Positions 1-8,621 of a DNA stretch of 64,000 nt are shown here, one piece after another. The notes under the pieces were generated by a model, which was given only the letters and a program-made list of their open reading frames with translations, was not told the DNA's origin and did not search any database. Within the stretch, counting starts at the first letter, position 1, and every line of letters begins with the position of its first letter. This DNA is from Pandoraea pneumonica (GTDB taxonomy: Bacteria; Pseudomonadota; Gammaproteobacteria; Burkholderiales; Burkholderiaceae): positions 744,001 through 808,000 of the forward strand of contig NZ_CABPSK010000001.1 of NCBI RefSeq assembly GCF_902459645.1, read 5' to 3'. Position numbers and translations under genes: made by a program.

Positions 1-597
1 GGCTTGGCGCCGCTGCTCTGGGGCAACGAAGTGCGCCCGTTGTCGTTGGGCATTGTCGACGAACCGATCGCGTCGATCATGGATTCGACCGGGCTGCTGG
101 TCAGCAGCTTCGATCTTGCCGCGGCCGGTATCGCGGCGGTACTCGTTGCACTGCTGGCGTTGTTCTTCAAGGCCACGAGCATCGGCCGGGCATTGCGTGC
201 CGTGGCCGACGACCATCAGGCGGCGCTGTCGCTGGGCATTCCCTTGCAGCGCATCTGGGTGGTGGTTTGGAGCGTGTCGGGTTTTGTCGCGCTCGTCGCG
301 GGCATGCTCTGGGGTTCGCGCAACGGCGTGCAGTTCGCCTTGACGATGACGGCGCTCAAGGCACTGCCGGTGTTGATCCTTGGCGGCTTCACGTCGATTC
401 CGGGCGCGATTGTCGGCGGACTCATCATCGGTGCGGCGGAGAAGCTTGCCGAAATCTATCTGCCGCAGTTGCTGCAAAGCCAGTTCGGAGGCAACTTCGG
501 CGGTATCGAGGGCTGGTTCCCGTATGTCTTTGCGTTGCTGTTCCTGCTCGTTCGCCCTGAGGGGTTGTTCGGCGAGCGCCATATCGACCGTGTCTGA
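1..597 (+). CDS. livH: Branched-chain amino acid-type ABC transporter permease, LivH family (5'-partial)
   Basis: The reading frame is open from the window edge, so the N-terminus lies upstream. The visible 198 residues are the C-terminal part of a LivH-type inner-membrane permease: hydrophobic segments, an EAA-like cytoplasmic loop (RALRAVADDHQAALSLGI) and the glycine-rich LGGFTSIPGAIVGG segment typical of the family. It would form the membrane channel of a HAAT importer with the LivM protein encoded 21 bp downstream. The binding protein, LivF ATPase and a CoA ligase follow, and a LivG gene is expected upstream of the window. The real substrate is unknown; the adjacent CoA ligase suggests an organic or aromatic acid rather than leucine. 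Confidence 0.9.
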   Translation, partial: GLAPLLWGNEVRPLSLGIVDEPIASIMDSTGLLVSSFDLAAAGIAAVLVALLALFFKATSIGRALRAVADDHQAALSLGIPLQRIWVVVWSVSGFVALVAGMLWGSRNGVQFALTMTALKALPVLILGGFTSIPGAIVGGLIIGAAEKLAEIYLPQLLQSQFGGNFGGIEGWFPYVFALLFLLVRPEGLFGERHIDRV

Positions 598-618
598 CAA
601 CTCACCCAGAGGCCAACT

Positions 619-1695
619 ATGTTCTATCGCGAAGCGGGTCAGTTCAAGACATCGTACGTCGCCGACAGTCAGATTTTCCCGATCCGTCAGGACCGCCTGA
701 CGGTTAGTGCAGTGCTGGTGATCGCCTTTGGCGTGCTGCCGTGGATTGCCTCGGAATATTGGCTCACGGCCATTCTCGTGCCGTTCCTCGTGTTCTCGCT
801 TGCCGCGCTCGGCCTTAACATTCTCACGGGCTACGCGGGGCAGTTGTCGCTGGGTACGGCGGCGTTTATGGCGGTGGGGGCCTACGCGTCATATAACTTC
901 CAGCTGCGCATCGAAGGCATGCCGATTCTTGCGTCGTTCGCAATGGGCGGCGTATGCGCGGCGCTCGTGGGCATCGCGTTCGGCCTGCCGTCGCTGCGCA
1001 TCAAGGGCTTCTACCTCGCGGTGGCGACGCTCGCCGCGCAATTTTTCGTGCTGTGGGTGCTGACGAAGTTTCCATGGCTCTCGAACAACAGCTCGTCGGG
1101 CGTGATTACGGCGCAGAAGATTTCGATTCTCGGCGTCGACGTCAACACACCGGTGCGCAAGTACCTGTTCGTGCTCGGCATCGTATGCGTTATGGCGTTG
1201 ATCGCGAAGAACCTCGTGCGCTCGCACATCGGCCGTGCATGGATGGCCGTTCGGGACATGGACGTAGCGGCCGAAGTCATCGGCATTCCGCTCATGCGCG
1301 TGAAGCTGCTGGCGTTCGCGGTGAGTTCGTTTTACTGCGGCGTTGCTGGTGCGCTGTACGCCTATTGCTACCTCGGCTCGGTGGAGCCGGACGGCTTCTC
1401 GCTCGACCTGTCGTTTCGCATCTTGTTCATGATCATCATCGGCGGCGTGGGCAGCATTTTGGGCAGCTTTCTCGGTGCGGCGTTCATCTTGCTGCTGCCG
1501 ATCTTGCTCGACTTCACGCTCCCGCCGATTGCCACGTTCCTCCACCTGCCGTTCACCAACGCGACGGTCTCGCACATCCAGTTGATGCTGTTCGGTGGCC
1601 TCATCATCTTTTTCCTGATTGTCGAGCCGCACGGTCTGGCGCGACTCTGGCAAATCACTAAGGAGAAGCTGCGCATCTGGCCGTTCCCGCACTGA
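619..1695 (+). CDS. livM: Branched-chain amino acid-type ABC transporter permease, LivM family
   Basis: This is a 358-residue polytopic membrane protein of normal family length. It carries the LivM hallmark LNILTGYAGQLSLG near residues 70-85, and the cytoplasmic loop IGRAWMAVRDMDVAAEVIGI that contacts the ATPases. It pairs with the LivH-type permease just upstream. An AGAGG ribosome-binding site precedes the ATG. About 80 bp separate it from the binding-protein gene, which has its own strong ribosome-binding site, but no terminator is visible in between, so it is probably part of one operon. The transported substrate cannot be read from the sequence. Confidence 0.93.
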   Translation: MFYREAGQFKTSYVADSQIFPIRQDRLTVSAVLVIAFGVLPWIASEYWLTAILVPFLVFSLAALGLNILTGYAGQLSLGTAAFMAVGAYASYNFQLRIEGMPILASFAMGGVCAALVGIAFGLPSLRIKGFYLAVATLAAQFFVLWVLTKFPWLSNNSSSGVITAQKISILGVDVNTPVRKYLFVLGIVCVMALIAKNLVRSHIGRAWMAVRDMDVAAEVIGIPLMRVKLLAFAVSSFYCGVAGALYAYCYLGSVEPDGFSLDLSFRILFMIIIGGVGSILGSFLGAAFILLLPILLDFTLPPIATFLHLPFTNATVSHIQLMLFGGLIIFFLIVEPHGLARLWQITKEKLRIWPFPH

Positions 1696-1774
1696 TTTCG
1701 ATGTATTGACGCACCGGCAAACGGGCGTTGGCTGACCACGTATCGCTATCGAGAAGACCACAAGGAGACACAGC

Positions 1775-3103
1775 ATGAACACGAAACAACTGGCGGTATC
1801 GCTAGGCATGAGTCTGGTGCTCGGCATGGGCTCGGCGGGCACCGCGCTCGCCCAGACCAACGATCAGTTCATCGCGCTGGCCGACTATCGGGTGGGCCCG
1901 TACGGGGCCAACGGGCAGTCGTTCTACGGTGGCTTCATCGATTATTTGCAATACGTGAACATGAAATACGGCGGCGTGAACGGTGTGAAGCTGTCGTGGG
2001 AAGAGTGCGAGACCGAATACAACAACGCCAAGGGCGTGGAGTGCTACGAGCGGCTTAAGGGCCGCAACCCGGTCACCAAAGGCACGGCGTATCACACCAT
2101 GGCCACCGGCATTTCGTACGCGCTGATCGACAAGACGGCGACCGATCAGGTCCCGCTCGTGATGATGGGTTACGGGCGCACCGACGCGGTCGATGGCACC
2201 GTCTTCCCGTGGGCCTTCCCGCTGGTGACCACCTATCAGATGCAGGCCTCGGCGATTATCAAGTTCCTCGCCGACAAGAATGGCGGCTCGCTCAACGGCA
2301 AGAAAATCGTGTTCCTGTATCACGACTCGGCCTATGGCAAAGAGCCGATCGTCGCCATGCAGGCAGAGTCGAAGATCAACAAATTCAACCTGATCGAAAT
2401 TCCGGTGGCCCACCCGGGCAACGAACAGGGTGCGCAATGGCTGCGCATTCGCCAGGAAAACCCCGACTATGTCGTGTTCTGGGGCTGGGGCGTGATGAAC
2501 CAGACGGCGCTCAAGGCGGCGCAGAAAGTCGGGTATCCGCGCGAGAAGATCATCGGCAGTTGGTGGGCCGGTTCCGAGGAAGACACGATCCCGGCGGGCC
2601 CGGCGGCCAAGGGCTATATGAGCGCGACGTGGAACGTGGCGGGCAAGGGCGTGCCGCTGATCGCCGATATCGACAAGGTGGTGTACGGCGCGGGCAAGGG
2701 CAATATGCAAGACCCGTCGAAGGTCGGCTCCGTGCTCTATAACCGTGGCGTATCCGCCGCCGTGGCGACCGTCGAAGCGCTCAACACCGCGCAGAACAAG
2801 TTCGGCAAAGGCAAGGTCATGACCCCGGTGCAAGTGCGCTGGGCGTTCGAGAACCTGAATATCGACGGGGCGCGCCTCAAGACGCTTGGCGCGACCGGCC
2901 TGCTGCCGGATATCAAGACGAGCTGCCAGGACCACGAGGGTTCGGGCAAGGTGCGTATCCAGCAGTGGGACGGTGCCAAGTGGGTCATGGTGTCGGATTG
3001 GATCGAAGGCAACCGCCGCCTGATTCACCCGCTGTTCGAAGCCTCGGCCAAGCAGTACGCCAAGGAAAAGGGCATGACGCCAGCCTGTTATCAGCAGATG
3101 TAA
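1775..3103 (+). CDS. Periplasmic substrate-binding protein of HAAT-type ABC transporter
   Basis: This 442-residue protein starts with a classical signal peptide (residues 1-27, ending near ALAQ), so it is exported to the periplasm. The rest is a type I periplasmic-binding fold of the LivK-like, Peripla_BP_6 kind, with segments such as VVFWGWGVMNQTALKAAQKVGYP. At about 415 mature residues it is longer than classical LivK and resembles the binding proteins found beside CoA ligases in Burkholderiales. An AAGGAG ribosome-binding site lies just before the ATG. It should deliver ligand to the LivH/LivM channel encoded upstream. Confidence 0.9.
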   Translation: MNTKQLAVSLGMSLVLGMGSAGTALAQTNDQFIALADYRVGPYGANGQSFYGGFIDYLQYVNMKYGGVNGVKLSWEECETEYNNAKGVECYERLKGRNPVTKGTAYHTMATGISYALIDKTATDQVPLVMMGYGRTDAVDGTVFPWAFPLVTTYQMQASAIIKFLADKNGGSLNGKKIVFLYHDSAYGKEPIVAMQAESKINKFNLIEIPVAHPGNEQGAQWLRIRQENPDYVVFWGWGVMNQTALKAAQKVGYPREKIIGSWWAGSEEDTIPAGPAAKGYMSATWNVAGKGVPLIADIDKVVYGAGKGNMQDPSKVGSVLYNRGVSAAVATVEALNTAQNKFGKGKVMTPVQVRWAFENLNIDGARLKTLGATGLLPDIKTSCQDHEGSGKVRIQQWDGAKWVMVSDWIEGNRRLIHPLFEASAKQYAKEKGMTPACYQQM

Positions 3104-3141
3104 TCGGGTCTCGCTTGCGCGTCGCGATGTGCGGCGCGCAA

Positions 3142-3189
3142 GTGAGCCTGTAAGTCAGCCGATAAGCGAGCCAATAAGCGAGCCGAAAA
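3142..3189 (+). repeat. Four tandem 12-bp repeats upstream of livF
   Basis: The four units are GTGAGCCTGTAA, GTCAGCCGATAA, GCGAGCCAATAA and GCGAGCCGAAAA, directly head to tail. They end 10 bp before the livF ribosome-binding site. If translation began at the upstream ATG (3129) they would encode a degenerate SEPV-SQPI-SEPI-SEPK repeat, but the ABC domain only begins after the downstream ATG, so I treat them as untranslated. Confidence 0.8.
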
Positions 3190-3212
3190 CAACGATTCCG
3201 GAGTCACGCGGC

Positions 3213-4025
3213 ATGGAAGCGAGTTTGCGCGTCAACAATATCGAAGTCATTTACGACCACGTCATCCTGGTGCTCAAGGGTGTGTCGCTGGTCGTGCCTG
3301 ACGGCAAGATCGTGGCACTGCTCGGCGCGAACGGCGCGGGCAAAAGTACGACGCTCAAAGCCATCTCCAACCTGCTTCAGGCAGAGCGCGGCGAGGTGAC
3401 CAAAGGCACCATCGACTATCGCGGCGAACGCGTGGAGAAGCTCACGCCTAACGGGCTGGTCAAGCGCGGCGTCATTCAGGTGATGGAAGGCCGACACTGC
3501 TTCGGGCATTTGACCATTGAAGAGAATTTGCTCACCGGCGCGTATGTGCGTCATGCATCGCGCAGTGCGCAGCAACATGCGCTGGAGCGCATTTACGCGT
3601 ACTTCCCACGCTTGAAAACGCGCCGCAAGTCGCAGGCCGGTTACACGTCGGGCGGCGAGCAACAGATGTGCGCTATCGGGCGGGCCATGATGGCGCAGCC
3701 GTCGATGGTGTTGCTCGACGAGCCATCGATGGGGCTCGCGCCGCAAATCGTGGAAGAGATCTTTGCGATCGTGCGCGATCTGAACGAACGGGAGAACGTT
3801 AGCTTCTTGCTCGCTGAACAGAACACCATGGCGGCCCTTCGCTACGCGGACTATGGCTACATTCTCGAGAACGGGCGTGTGGTGATGGATGGCGACGCGG
3901 CGTCGCTGCGCGATAACGAGGACGTCAAGGAGTTTTATCTGGGTATCGCCAAAGACGGTGCGAGTAGCGAGGGAAGCTTTCGCAACGTGAAGAGCTATCG
4001 GCGGCGCAAGCGCTGGATTGCGTAA
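3213..4025 (+). CDS. livF: Branched-chain amino acid-type ABC transporter ATP-binding protein, LivF family
   Basis: A 270-residue cytoplasmic ATPase with Walker A GANGAGKST (near residue 40), the LivF-type motif YTSGGEQQMCAIGRA in place of a plain LSGGQ, and Walker B MVLLDEPSMGLAP followed by the AEQN H-loop region (the usual histidine is replaced by Q, as in LivF). I chose the ATG at 3213 because CCGGAG lies 9 bp before it and the ABC fold starts there; an in-frame ATG at 3129 would add 28 residues from a tandem DNA repeat. The C-terminal tail (NVKSYRRRKRWIA) is basic. It powers the transporter with the upstream permeases. Confidence 0.93.
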   Translation: MEASLRVNNIEVIYDHVILVLKGVSLVVPDGKIVALLGANGAGKSTTLKAISNLLQAERGEVTKGTIDYRGERVEKLTPNGLVKRGVIQVMEGRHCFGHLTIEENLLTGAYVRHASRSAQQHALERIYAYFPRLKTRRKSQAGYTSGGEQQMCAIGRAMMAQPSMVLLDEPSMGLAPQIVEEIFAIVRDLNERENVSFLLAEQNTMAALRYADYGYILENGRVVMDGDAASLRDNEDVKEFYLGIAKDGASSEGSFRNVKSYRRRKRWIA

Positions 4026-4078
4026 GCCTGTCGCAGAGCGCTCACCCGGCTGTCAACCTATTCAGTCCCTCCGTCTCT

Positions 4079-5317
4079 ATGAACGATTACTTCGACGCGC
4101 TTGAAACCCGTGCCCCGGAAGCTCGCGAGAAGGCACTGCTGGCCGCGTTGCCGGCACACGTATCGCACGCCCGCGCGAACGCCTCGTACTTCACCGAAGT
4201 GCTCGGTGGGTTCGACGCGCGCAGCATCGACTCTCGTGCTGCGCTGGCGGATTTGCCAGTGACGCGTAAATCCGATCTGTCGGCCTATCAACTCCGTGTG
4301 CCACCGCTGGGCGGATTGAACGCGACGCCCGTTGGCGGGCTGGCGCACGTTTATCAATCCCCGGGGCCGATCTACGAGCCGGATGGGCGCGGTAGCGACT
4401 GGTGGCGCTTTGCACGGGCTTTGCACGCGGCGGGATTACGTTCCGGCGATCTCGTCTACAACACGTATTCGTATCACTTCACACCTGCGGGCATGATGAT
4501 TGAGACGGGGGCCGCGCGCTTGGGGTGCTGTGTATTCCCCGCGGGGGTGGGACAAACGACGCAGCAGATCGAAGCGATTTCTCACCTTCAACCGGGTGCG
4601 TACACCGGGACGCCGTCGTTCCTGAAGATTCTGATCGAGAAAGCCGAATCGATAGGGGCCGACATCAGCAGCATCCGGCGTGCGTCGCTCTCGGGTGAGG
4701 CGTTGCCGCCGTCGCTAAGGCAGTGGTTCAACACGCGTGGGATCAGCGCGCGCCAGTTGTATGGCACGGCGGATCTTGGCCTGATTGCGTTTGAGAGCGA
4801 TGCGCAAGCGGGCCTGATCGTCGACGAAAACGTATTGGTGGAAATCGTGGAGCCGGGCGGCACGAAGCCGGTGGCTGAAGGCGAGACGGGCGAAGTGGTC
4901 GTCACGAACTTCAATCCCGACTATCCGTTGATTCGTTTCGCCACGGGGGATTTGTCTGCGGTCGCCGAAGGGATCAGTCCGTGCGGGCGCACTAATATGC
5001 GCCTGAAGGGCTGGCTGGGACGCGCCGACCAGACGGTAAAGGTGCGCGGCATGTTCGTGCACCCCGGGCAGATTGGCGAGATCGGCAAACGGTATCCGGA
5101 GCTGGGGCGCATGCGTCTACGCGTCGAGGGCCGGGTGGGCGACGACCGTATGACGCTGTTGTGCGAGACGGCCGCAACGCCCCCCGAGGGGCTTGCTGCG
5201 CGCTTGCAGGAAACGCTGCGCGACGTGACGCGCTTGCGCGCCGAGATCGACTTCGTGACGACTGGCACGCTGCCCGATGACGGCAAGCTGGTCGAAGACG
5301 CACGCGCGTACGATTGA
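4079..5317 (+). CDS. PaaK-like AMP-forming acyl-CoA ligase
   Basis: This 412-residue protein belongs to the phenylacetate-CoA ligase branch of the ANL superfamily, which activates carboxylic acids as acyl-AMP and then acyl-CoA. Visible marks are QLYGTADLGLIAFES (adenine/acyl site), RFATGDLS (ribose-binding D) and the family-typical end GTLPDDGKLVEDARAYD. It is slightly shorter than PaaK (about 430-440). No strong ribosome-binding site precedes the start. It follows the HAAT importer on the same strand with a 53-bp gap, suggesting that the imported acid is trapped as a CoA thioester. The exact acid is unknown. Confidence 0.85.
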   Translation: MNDYFDALETRAPEAREKALLAALPAHVSHARANASYFTEVLGGFDARSIDSRAALADLPVTRKSDLSAYQLRVPPLGGLNATPVGGLAHVYQSPGPIYEPDGRGSDWWRFARALHAAGLRSGDLVYNTYSYHFTPAGMMIETGAARLGCCVFPAGVGQTTQQIEAISHLQPGAYTGTPSFLKILIEKAESIGADISSIRRASLSGEALPPSLRQWFNTRGISARQLYGTADLGLIAFESDAQAGLIVDENVLVEIVEPGGTKPVAEGETGEVVVTNFNPDYPLIRFATGDLSAVAEGISPCGRTNMRLKGWLGRADQTVKVRGMFVHPGQIGEIGKRYPELGRMRLRVEGRVGDDRMTLLCETAATPPEGLAARLQETLRDVTRLRAEIDFVTTGTLPDDGKLVEDARAYD

Positions 5318-5337
5318 AAGCGATGGAAGCGCCGGTA

Positions 5338-5363
5338 GCGGAGCGCATCGCTGTGCGCTCCGC
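5338..5363. terminator. Bidirectional hairpin terminator between convergent genes
   Basis: A perfect 10-bp inverted repeat, GCGGAGCGCA and TGCGCTCCGC, with a 6-base loop (TCGCTG). It lies in the 48-bp gap between the stop codons of the convergent CoA ligase and MocR genes. There is no strong T-run on either side, so it may be a Rho-assisted or mRNA-stabilising end. Confidence 0.65.
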
Positions 5364-5365
5364 GC

Positions 5366-6706
5366 TCAGATCGGCAGATGTTCGATGATATGGCGCACCT
5401 CGGCCAGCACCGGACCGACACGCGCCAAGGGCATCGAACTCAAGCCCAGCCGCAAGGCGTGTGGCGCGTGCGGTGTCGTGGCATAGGCTTCGGCCTTCGA
5501 CGCCGCAATACCTCGCGCGGCCAACGCCGCGACGACCTGATCCATGCGCAAGCCCTCGGGCAACGGCAGCCAGAGGAATTGCGACGACGGATGGGCCACC
5601 ATTCCCATGCCATCTAAGACCTCGCGCGCGACGGATTGGCGCTGGCGTGCGTCGTCGCGCTGAAATTGTTCCTGTTGCGCGACCGTACCGTTAGCGATCC
5701 ATCGGGTCGCAATCGCCGTCACCAGACTCGGCAGGCTCCAGTAACTACCACGAACCACGCTTTTGACACGGGCGGCATAGTCCTGCGGCACCACGACGTA
5801 GCCGAAACGCAGGCCCGTGGCCACGCTCTTCGACAGGCTCGACACGTAGATCGTGCGCTCGGGGGCGAGCGTGACGATGGGCGGTGCTGCGTCGTCGACG
5901 AGATAGGCGTAGGTGGCGTCTTCGATGATGAGGCAATCGTAACGGCGCGCCAGCTCGGCCAGTTGTCTGCGCTGCGTTGCGCTTAGCACCCAGCCAAGCG
6001 GGTTATGCAGTGTGGGCATCACATAGATGGCGCGGATGACGTTACGGCGGCAAAGCGCGTCTAGCGCGTTCAGGTCGGGGCCGTCGTTGAGGGCGGTAAC
6101 GGGCTTGAGGGCAAGGGACGACAATGCGGCCGCCATCTTGAAGCCGGGGTAGGTGAGGGCATCGACCGCAACGGCGTCATTGGGCTGAAGGCAGGAGCGA
6201 ATCGTGACATCCAACCCTTGTTGCGCGCCACCGACGAGGAAGACTTGGTCGGCCGTTGTTCGCATGCCGCGTGCTTGCCGCAGATGGTCTGCAACGATTT
6301 GCCGCTCATGCAGACGCCCGCCCGGTGGTTGCTGATGCATCAGCGCGCTAACGTCGCCGGACGATGCGAGTTCTCTGAGCGTTGCGCGTAACAGGTCGCT
6401 CTGACCCGCCCACGTCGGATGATTGAATGAGAGATCGACGGATTGCGAACTCAGCCGGGCCTCGTCGTCGGCGTCCCATTCGCGTTGCAATGGGCGATCG
6501 CGCACGAAGGTGCCGCGCCCGACTTCTCCAACGACTAGCCCCATGGCCTGCAATCGCGCGTAGACCTTGCTCGCCGAAGCAATCGCAATGCCGTGCTGGG
6601 CGGCCAACTTGCGATGCGTCGGTAAAGCGGTGCCGGGTGGCAGTACGCCACGGCGGATTTCGCTGGAGAGATGCTCGACCACTGCGGTGACGGGGGATTC
6701 GGCCAT
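5366..6706 (-). CDS. MocR-type PLP-dependent transcriptional regulator (GntR + aminotransferase fold)
   Basis: A 446-residue fusion typical of MocR/PdxR regulators. Residues about 5-75 are a GntR winged helix (LSSEIRRGVLPPGTALPTHRKLAAQHGI, then VGRGTFV). Residues about 100-446 are a fold-type I aminotransferase domain with VYVSSLSKS-like PLP-lysine context (YVSSLSKSVATGLRFGYVV). I took the ATG at 6706 because the winged helix begins there; a longer frame would run through the divergent promoter. It is divergent from the thioesterase at 6795 and probably controls it or itself through the inverted repeat at 6718-6737. The effector is unknown. Confidence 0.9.
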   Translation of the reverse strand: MAESPVTAVVEHLSSEIRRGVLPPGTALPTHRKLAAQHGIAIASASKVYARLQAMGLVVGEVGRGTFVRDRPLQREWDADDEARLSSQSVDLSFNHPTWAGQSDLLRATLRELASSGDVSALMHQQPPGGRLHERQIVADHLRQARGMRTTADQVFLVGGAQQGLDVTIRSCLQPNDAVAVDALTYPGFKMAAALSSLALKPVTALNDGPDLNALDALCRRNVIRAIYVMPTLHNPLGWVLSATQRRQLAELARRYDCLIIEDATYAYLVDDAAPPIVTLAPERTIYVSSLSKSVATGLRFGYVVVPQDYAARVKSVVRGSYWSLPSLVTAIATRWIANGTVAQQEQFQRDDARQRQSVAREVLDGMGMVAHPSSQFLWLPLPEGLRMDQVVAALAARGIAASKAEAYATTPHAPHALRLGLSSMPLARVGPVLAEVRHIIEHLPI

Positions 6707-6707
6707 G

Positions 6708-6737
6708 ATTGTACGTAGGACAATTTCTTGATTGTCC
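6708..6737. promoter_or_regulatory. Probable MocR operator: inverted repeat plus extra half-site
   Basis: The divergent region holds GGACAAT-N6-ATTGTCC (6718-6737), a perfect 7-bp inverted repeat. A further ATTGT half-site at 6708-6712 lies 23 bp ahead of the second one, giving both direct and inverted ATTGT repeats. That arrangement is known for MocR-family operators. It abuts the MocR start codon, which suggests autoregulation. Confidence 0.6.
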
Positions 6738-6794
6738 GATTCTAGGCAGACAGACTGCGCAGAGCAATCTCTGAACGAGGTCCCCCTCTCTGCC

Positions 6795-7289
6795 ATGTCC
6801 GATACCGCGAACGAATCGACCGAATTGCCTGTGTTGAATTTCCTGCGCCGCCAGTTGGCTGGAACGCTGCGCGCGGAAGACAAAACGCATATGCGTTATC
6901 CGACGGCGATCTCCAACCTGTTTGGCTTTCGCATCGTCTCGATCGACGAAGCCACGGCGGTCATCGAGCTGGATGCGAACGCGGAAATTCACGGCAATCA
7001 GCAAGGGACCGTGCACGGCGGCTTGCTGTGCGAGTTAGCCGACGCGGCCATTGGCACCGCACACTCGACGCTGATGCGCGAAGGGGAAACCTTCACGAGC
7101 ATCGATCTCAAGGCGACATTTCTGCGCCCGGTTTGGGTGTCTCGGCTTGAAGCGCATGCGTGGGCGACGCATCGCGGGCGCACGGTTTCGCACTATCTAT
7201 GCGAAATCAAACGTGACGACGGCAAGGTGGTCGCCCGTATCGATAGCGCCGTGATGACGTTGAGAGGCGAGCACGCCACGGGGAGGTGA
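6795..7289 (+). CDS. PaaI-type hotdog-fold acyl-CoA thioesterase
   Basis: A 164-residue hotdog protein. Diagnostic segments are GNQQGTVHGGLLCELADAAIGTAHST (the VHGG active-site helix) and the strand LKATFLRPVWVSRLEAHAWATHRGRTVSHYLCEI. It probably hydrolyses an acyl-CoA, perhaps an aromatic one. The ATG at 6795 has a GAGG 14 bp upstream; a TTG at 6732 would start inside the operator and is less likely. It is divergent from the MocR gene and is followed by a convergent RDD gene, so it is a single-gene unit. Confidence 0.85.
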   Translation: MSDTANESTELPVLNFLRRQLAGTLRAEDKTHMRYPTAISNLFGFRIVSIDEATAVIELDANAEIHGNQQGTVHGGLLCELADAAIGTAHSTLMREGETFTSIDLKATFLRPVWVSRLEAHAWATHRGRTVSHYLCEIKRDDGKVVARIDSAVMTLRGEHATGR

Positions 7290-7304
7290 CGGCAATGCGC
7301 TCGC

Positions 7305-8621
7305 TCACAGCGCGCCGTCGTTCCCTTCGCCGATGGACTTGAGCAACGTCTCGCGCAAGGTGTCAGTCAGGCGGGCGTGCTTGTCGTACGGTTTGTCGAG
7401 CGCGACCATCAGATACCAGAAACGCGGACCGCGCTGCACGATTTCGAATTGCATGCGCAAATCGGCATATCGTCGCGACCTTGCGACGCCGACCCATTTC
7501 GATCCCATACCTGCCCGCACAATCCGGCCCGCGTCCTCAAAGACATATCGGTCGCTGTTCTGCTTCACGAAGTTCTGCGCGTATTGCGCCAGACTGGCCT
7601 TGCTGACTGTGTCGGTGCCAAGAATGATCTGTGCACCGCCGTCTTCGGTTGAGAACAGGGATACCCGGTCGCCGGTGCGATTGTTCGCTTCGGTATAGAT
7701 CCACGCACCGTCGATGCGCACGGCAGTCTGCGTGACCGGGTTGCGCCAGATGAACGAGGCGTCGACGGGGGGCGAGGGTGATGTGGCGGCTGACGCTGGG
7801 GCTTGTGCATCACGGCTCACGGGGCGCGATACAACGGCCTTGGCTCGCTCGTCGGCAGAAACGCGGTGGGCGACTTGGGTTGCGAAGAACCAGAGCCCGA
7901 TGGATGCGACGGCGGCGAGCACACACCGCGCGATTTTCCCGGCTGAGACGGGGCGCCCTAGAACACGGCCATTGATCCAAACGTCATATACGGTAGGTTC
8001 ACCACGTTTGACGCGGACGAACTGCCAAGCTTGCGCGGCGATCCCGAATATGCCAATTCCAAAGCCGGTGGCGAATGAGCCAACGAGCAAGTTGCGCAAA
8101 AAATAACGCACGAAGGACAGCGGTTTCCCACGACCATCGATGACGCGAATGCCGAGCAGGGCCTTGCCGGGCGTATTGCCGAAAACGGCTGCAATGAGTG
8201 CGTCGAGCAGTGGTTGGCTGCCCGTGATGACGATGGGCATGAGCCAAGGGTTGTCGGGAAACGCCGACATCGGCGACGTGCCCATATACAAGGCGAATAT
8301 TAGGCTGTACACGGCGCCCGACAACGTGAACACGAATACGATATCGACGAGACGTGCCAAGTACCGGGGGCCGCCGGTTGCCAGACGCACCGCTTGCCTT
8401 AGTGCGGCCAACTCCGGCACCGCATCCATTCGAATCCAGTCCGACATGCCGCTGCGCCACACCAACGTGTCCGGGGTCACGTCGAGCGCCAGCACATGTG
8501 CGCCAAGTTCATCGGCCGTCACGGGGCCAACACGGCGACCATCGCGCTCGAACCACCATACGGCAGCAGGCCCGGTGGTGCCGCTCAGATTTGTCGCAGT
8601 GACAGTGGTGTCCATCGTCAT
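7305..8621 (-). CDS. GYF_2/RDD-family membrane protein with paralogous C-terminal domain
   Basis: 438 residues in three parts. Residues about 20-75 are a GYF_2 (DUF4339-like) module (VWWFERDGRRVGPVTADELGAH, then WIRMDAVPELAAL). Residues about 80-260 are an RDD transmembrane domain (RYLARLVDIVFVFTLSG, GKALLGIRVIDGRGKPLSFVRYF). After a further membrane segment, residues about 290-438 form a soluble domain starting FIWRNPVTQTAVRIDGAW. This last domain recurs in the gene upstream. Its start overlaps the stop of that gene by 4 bp (ATGA), so they are translationally coupled. RDD proteins have been linked to ion transport; the role here is unknown. Confidence 0.8.
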   Translation of the reverse strand: MTMDTTVTATNLSGTTGPAAVWWFERDGRRVGPVTADELGAHVLALDVTPDTLVWRSGMSDWIRMDAVPELAALRQAVRLATGGPRYLARLVDIVFVFTLSGAVYSLIFALYMGTSPMSAFPDNPWLMPIVITGSQPLLDALIAAVFGNTPGKALLGIRVIDGRGKPLSFVRYFLRNLLVGSFATGFGIGIFGIAAQAWQFVRVKRGEPTVYDVWINGRVLGRPVSAGKIARCVLAAVASIGLWFFATQVAHRVSADERAKAVVSRPVSRDAQAPASAATSPSPPVDASFIWRNPVTQTAVRIDGAWIYTEANNRTGDRVSLFSTEDGGAQIILGTDTVSKASLAQYAQNFVKQNSDRYVFEDAGRIVRAGMGSKWVGVARSRRYADLRMQFEIVQRGPRFWYLMVALDKPYDKHARLTDTLRETLLKSIGEGNDGAL

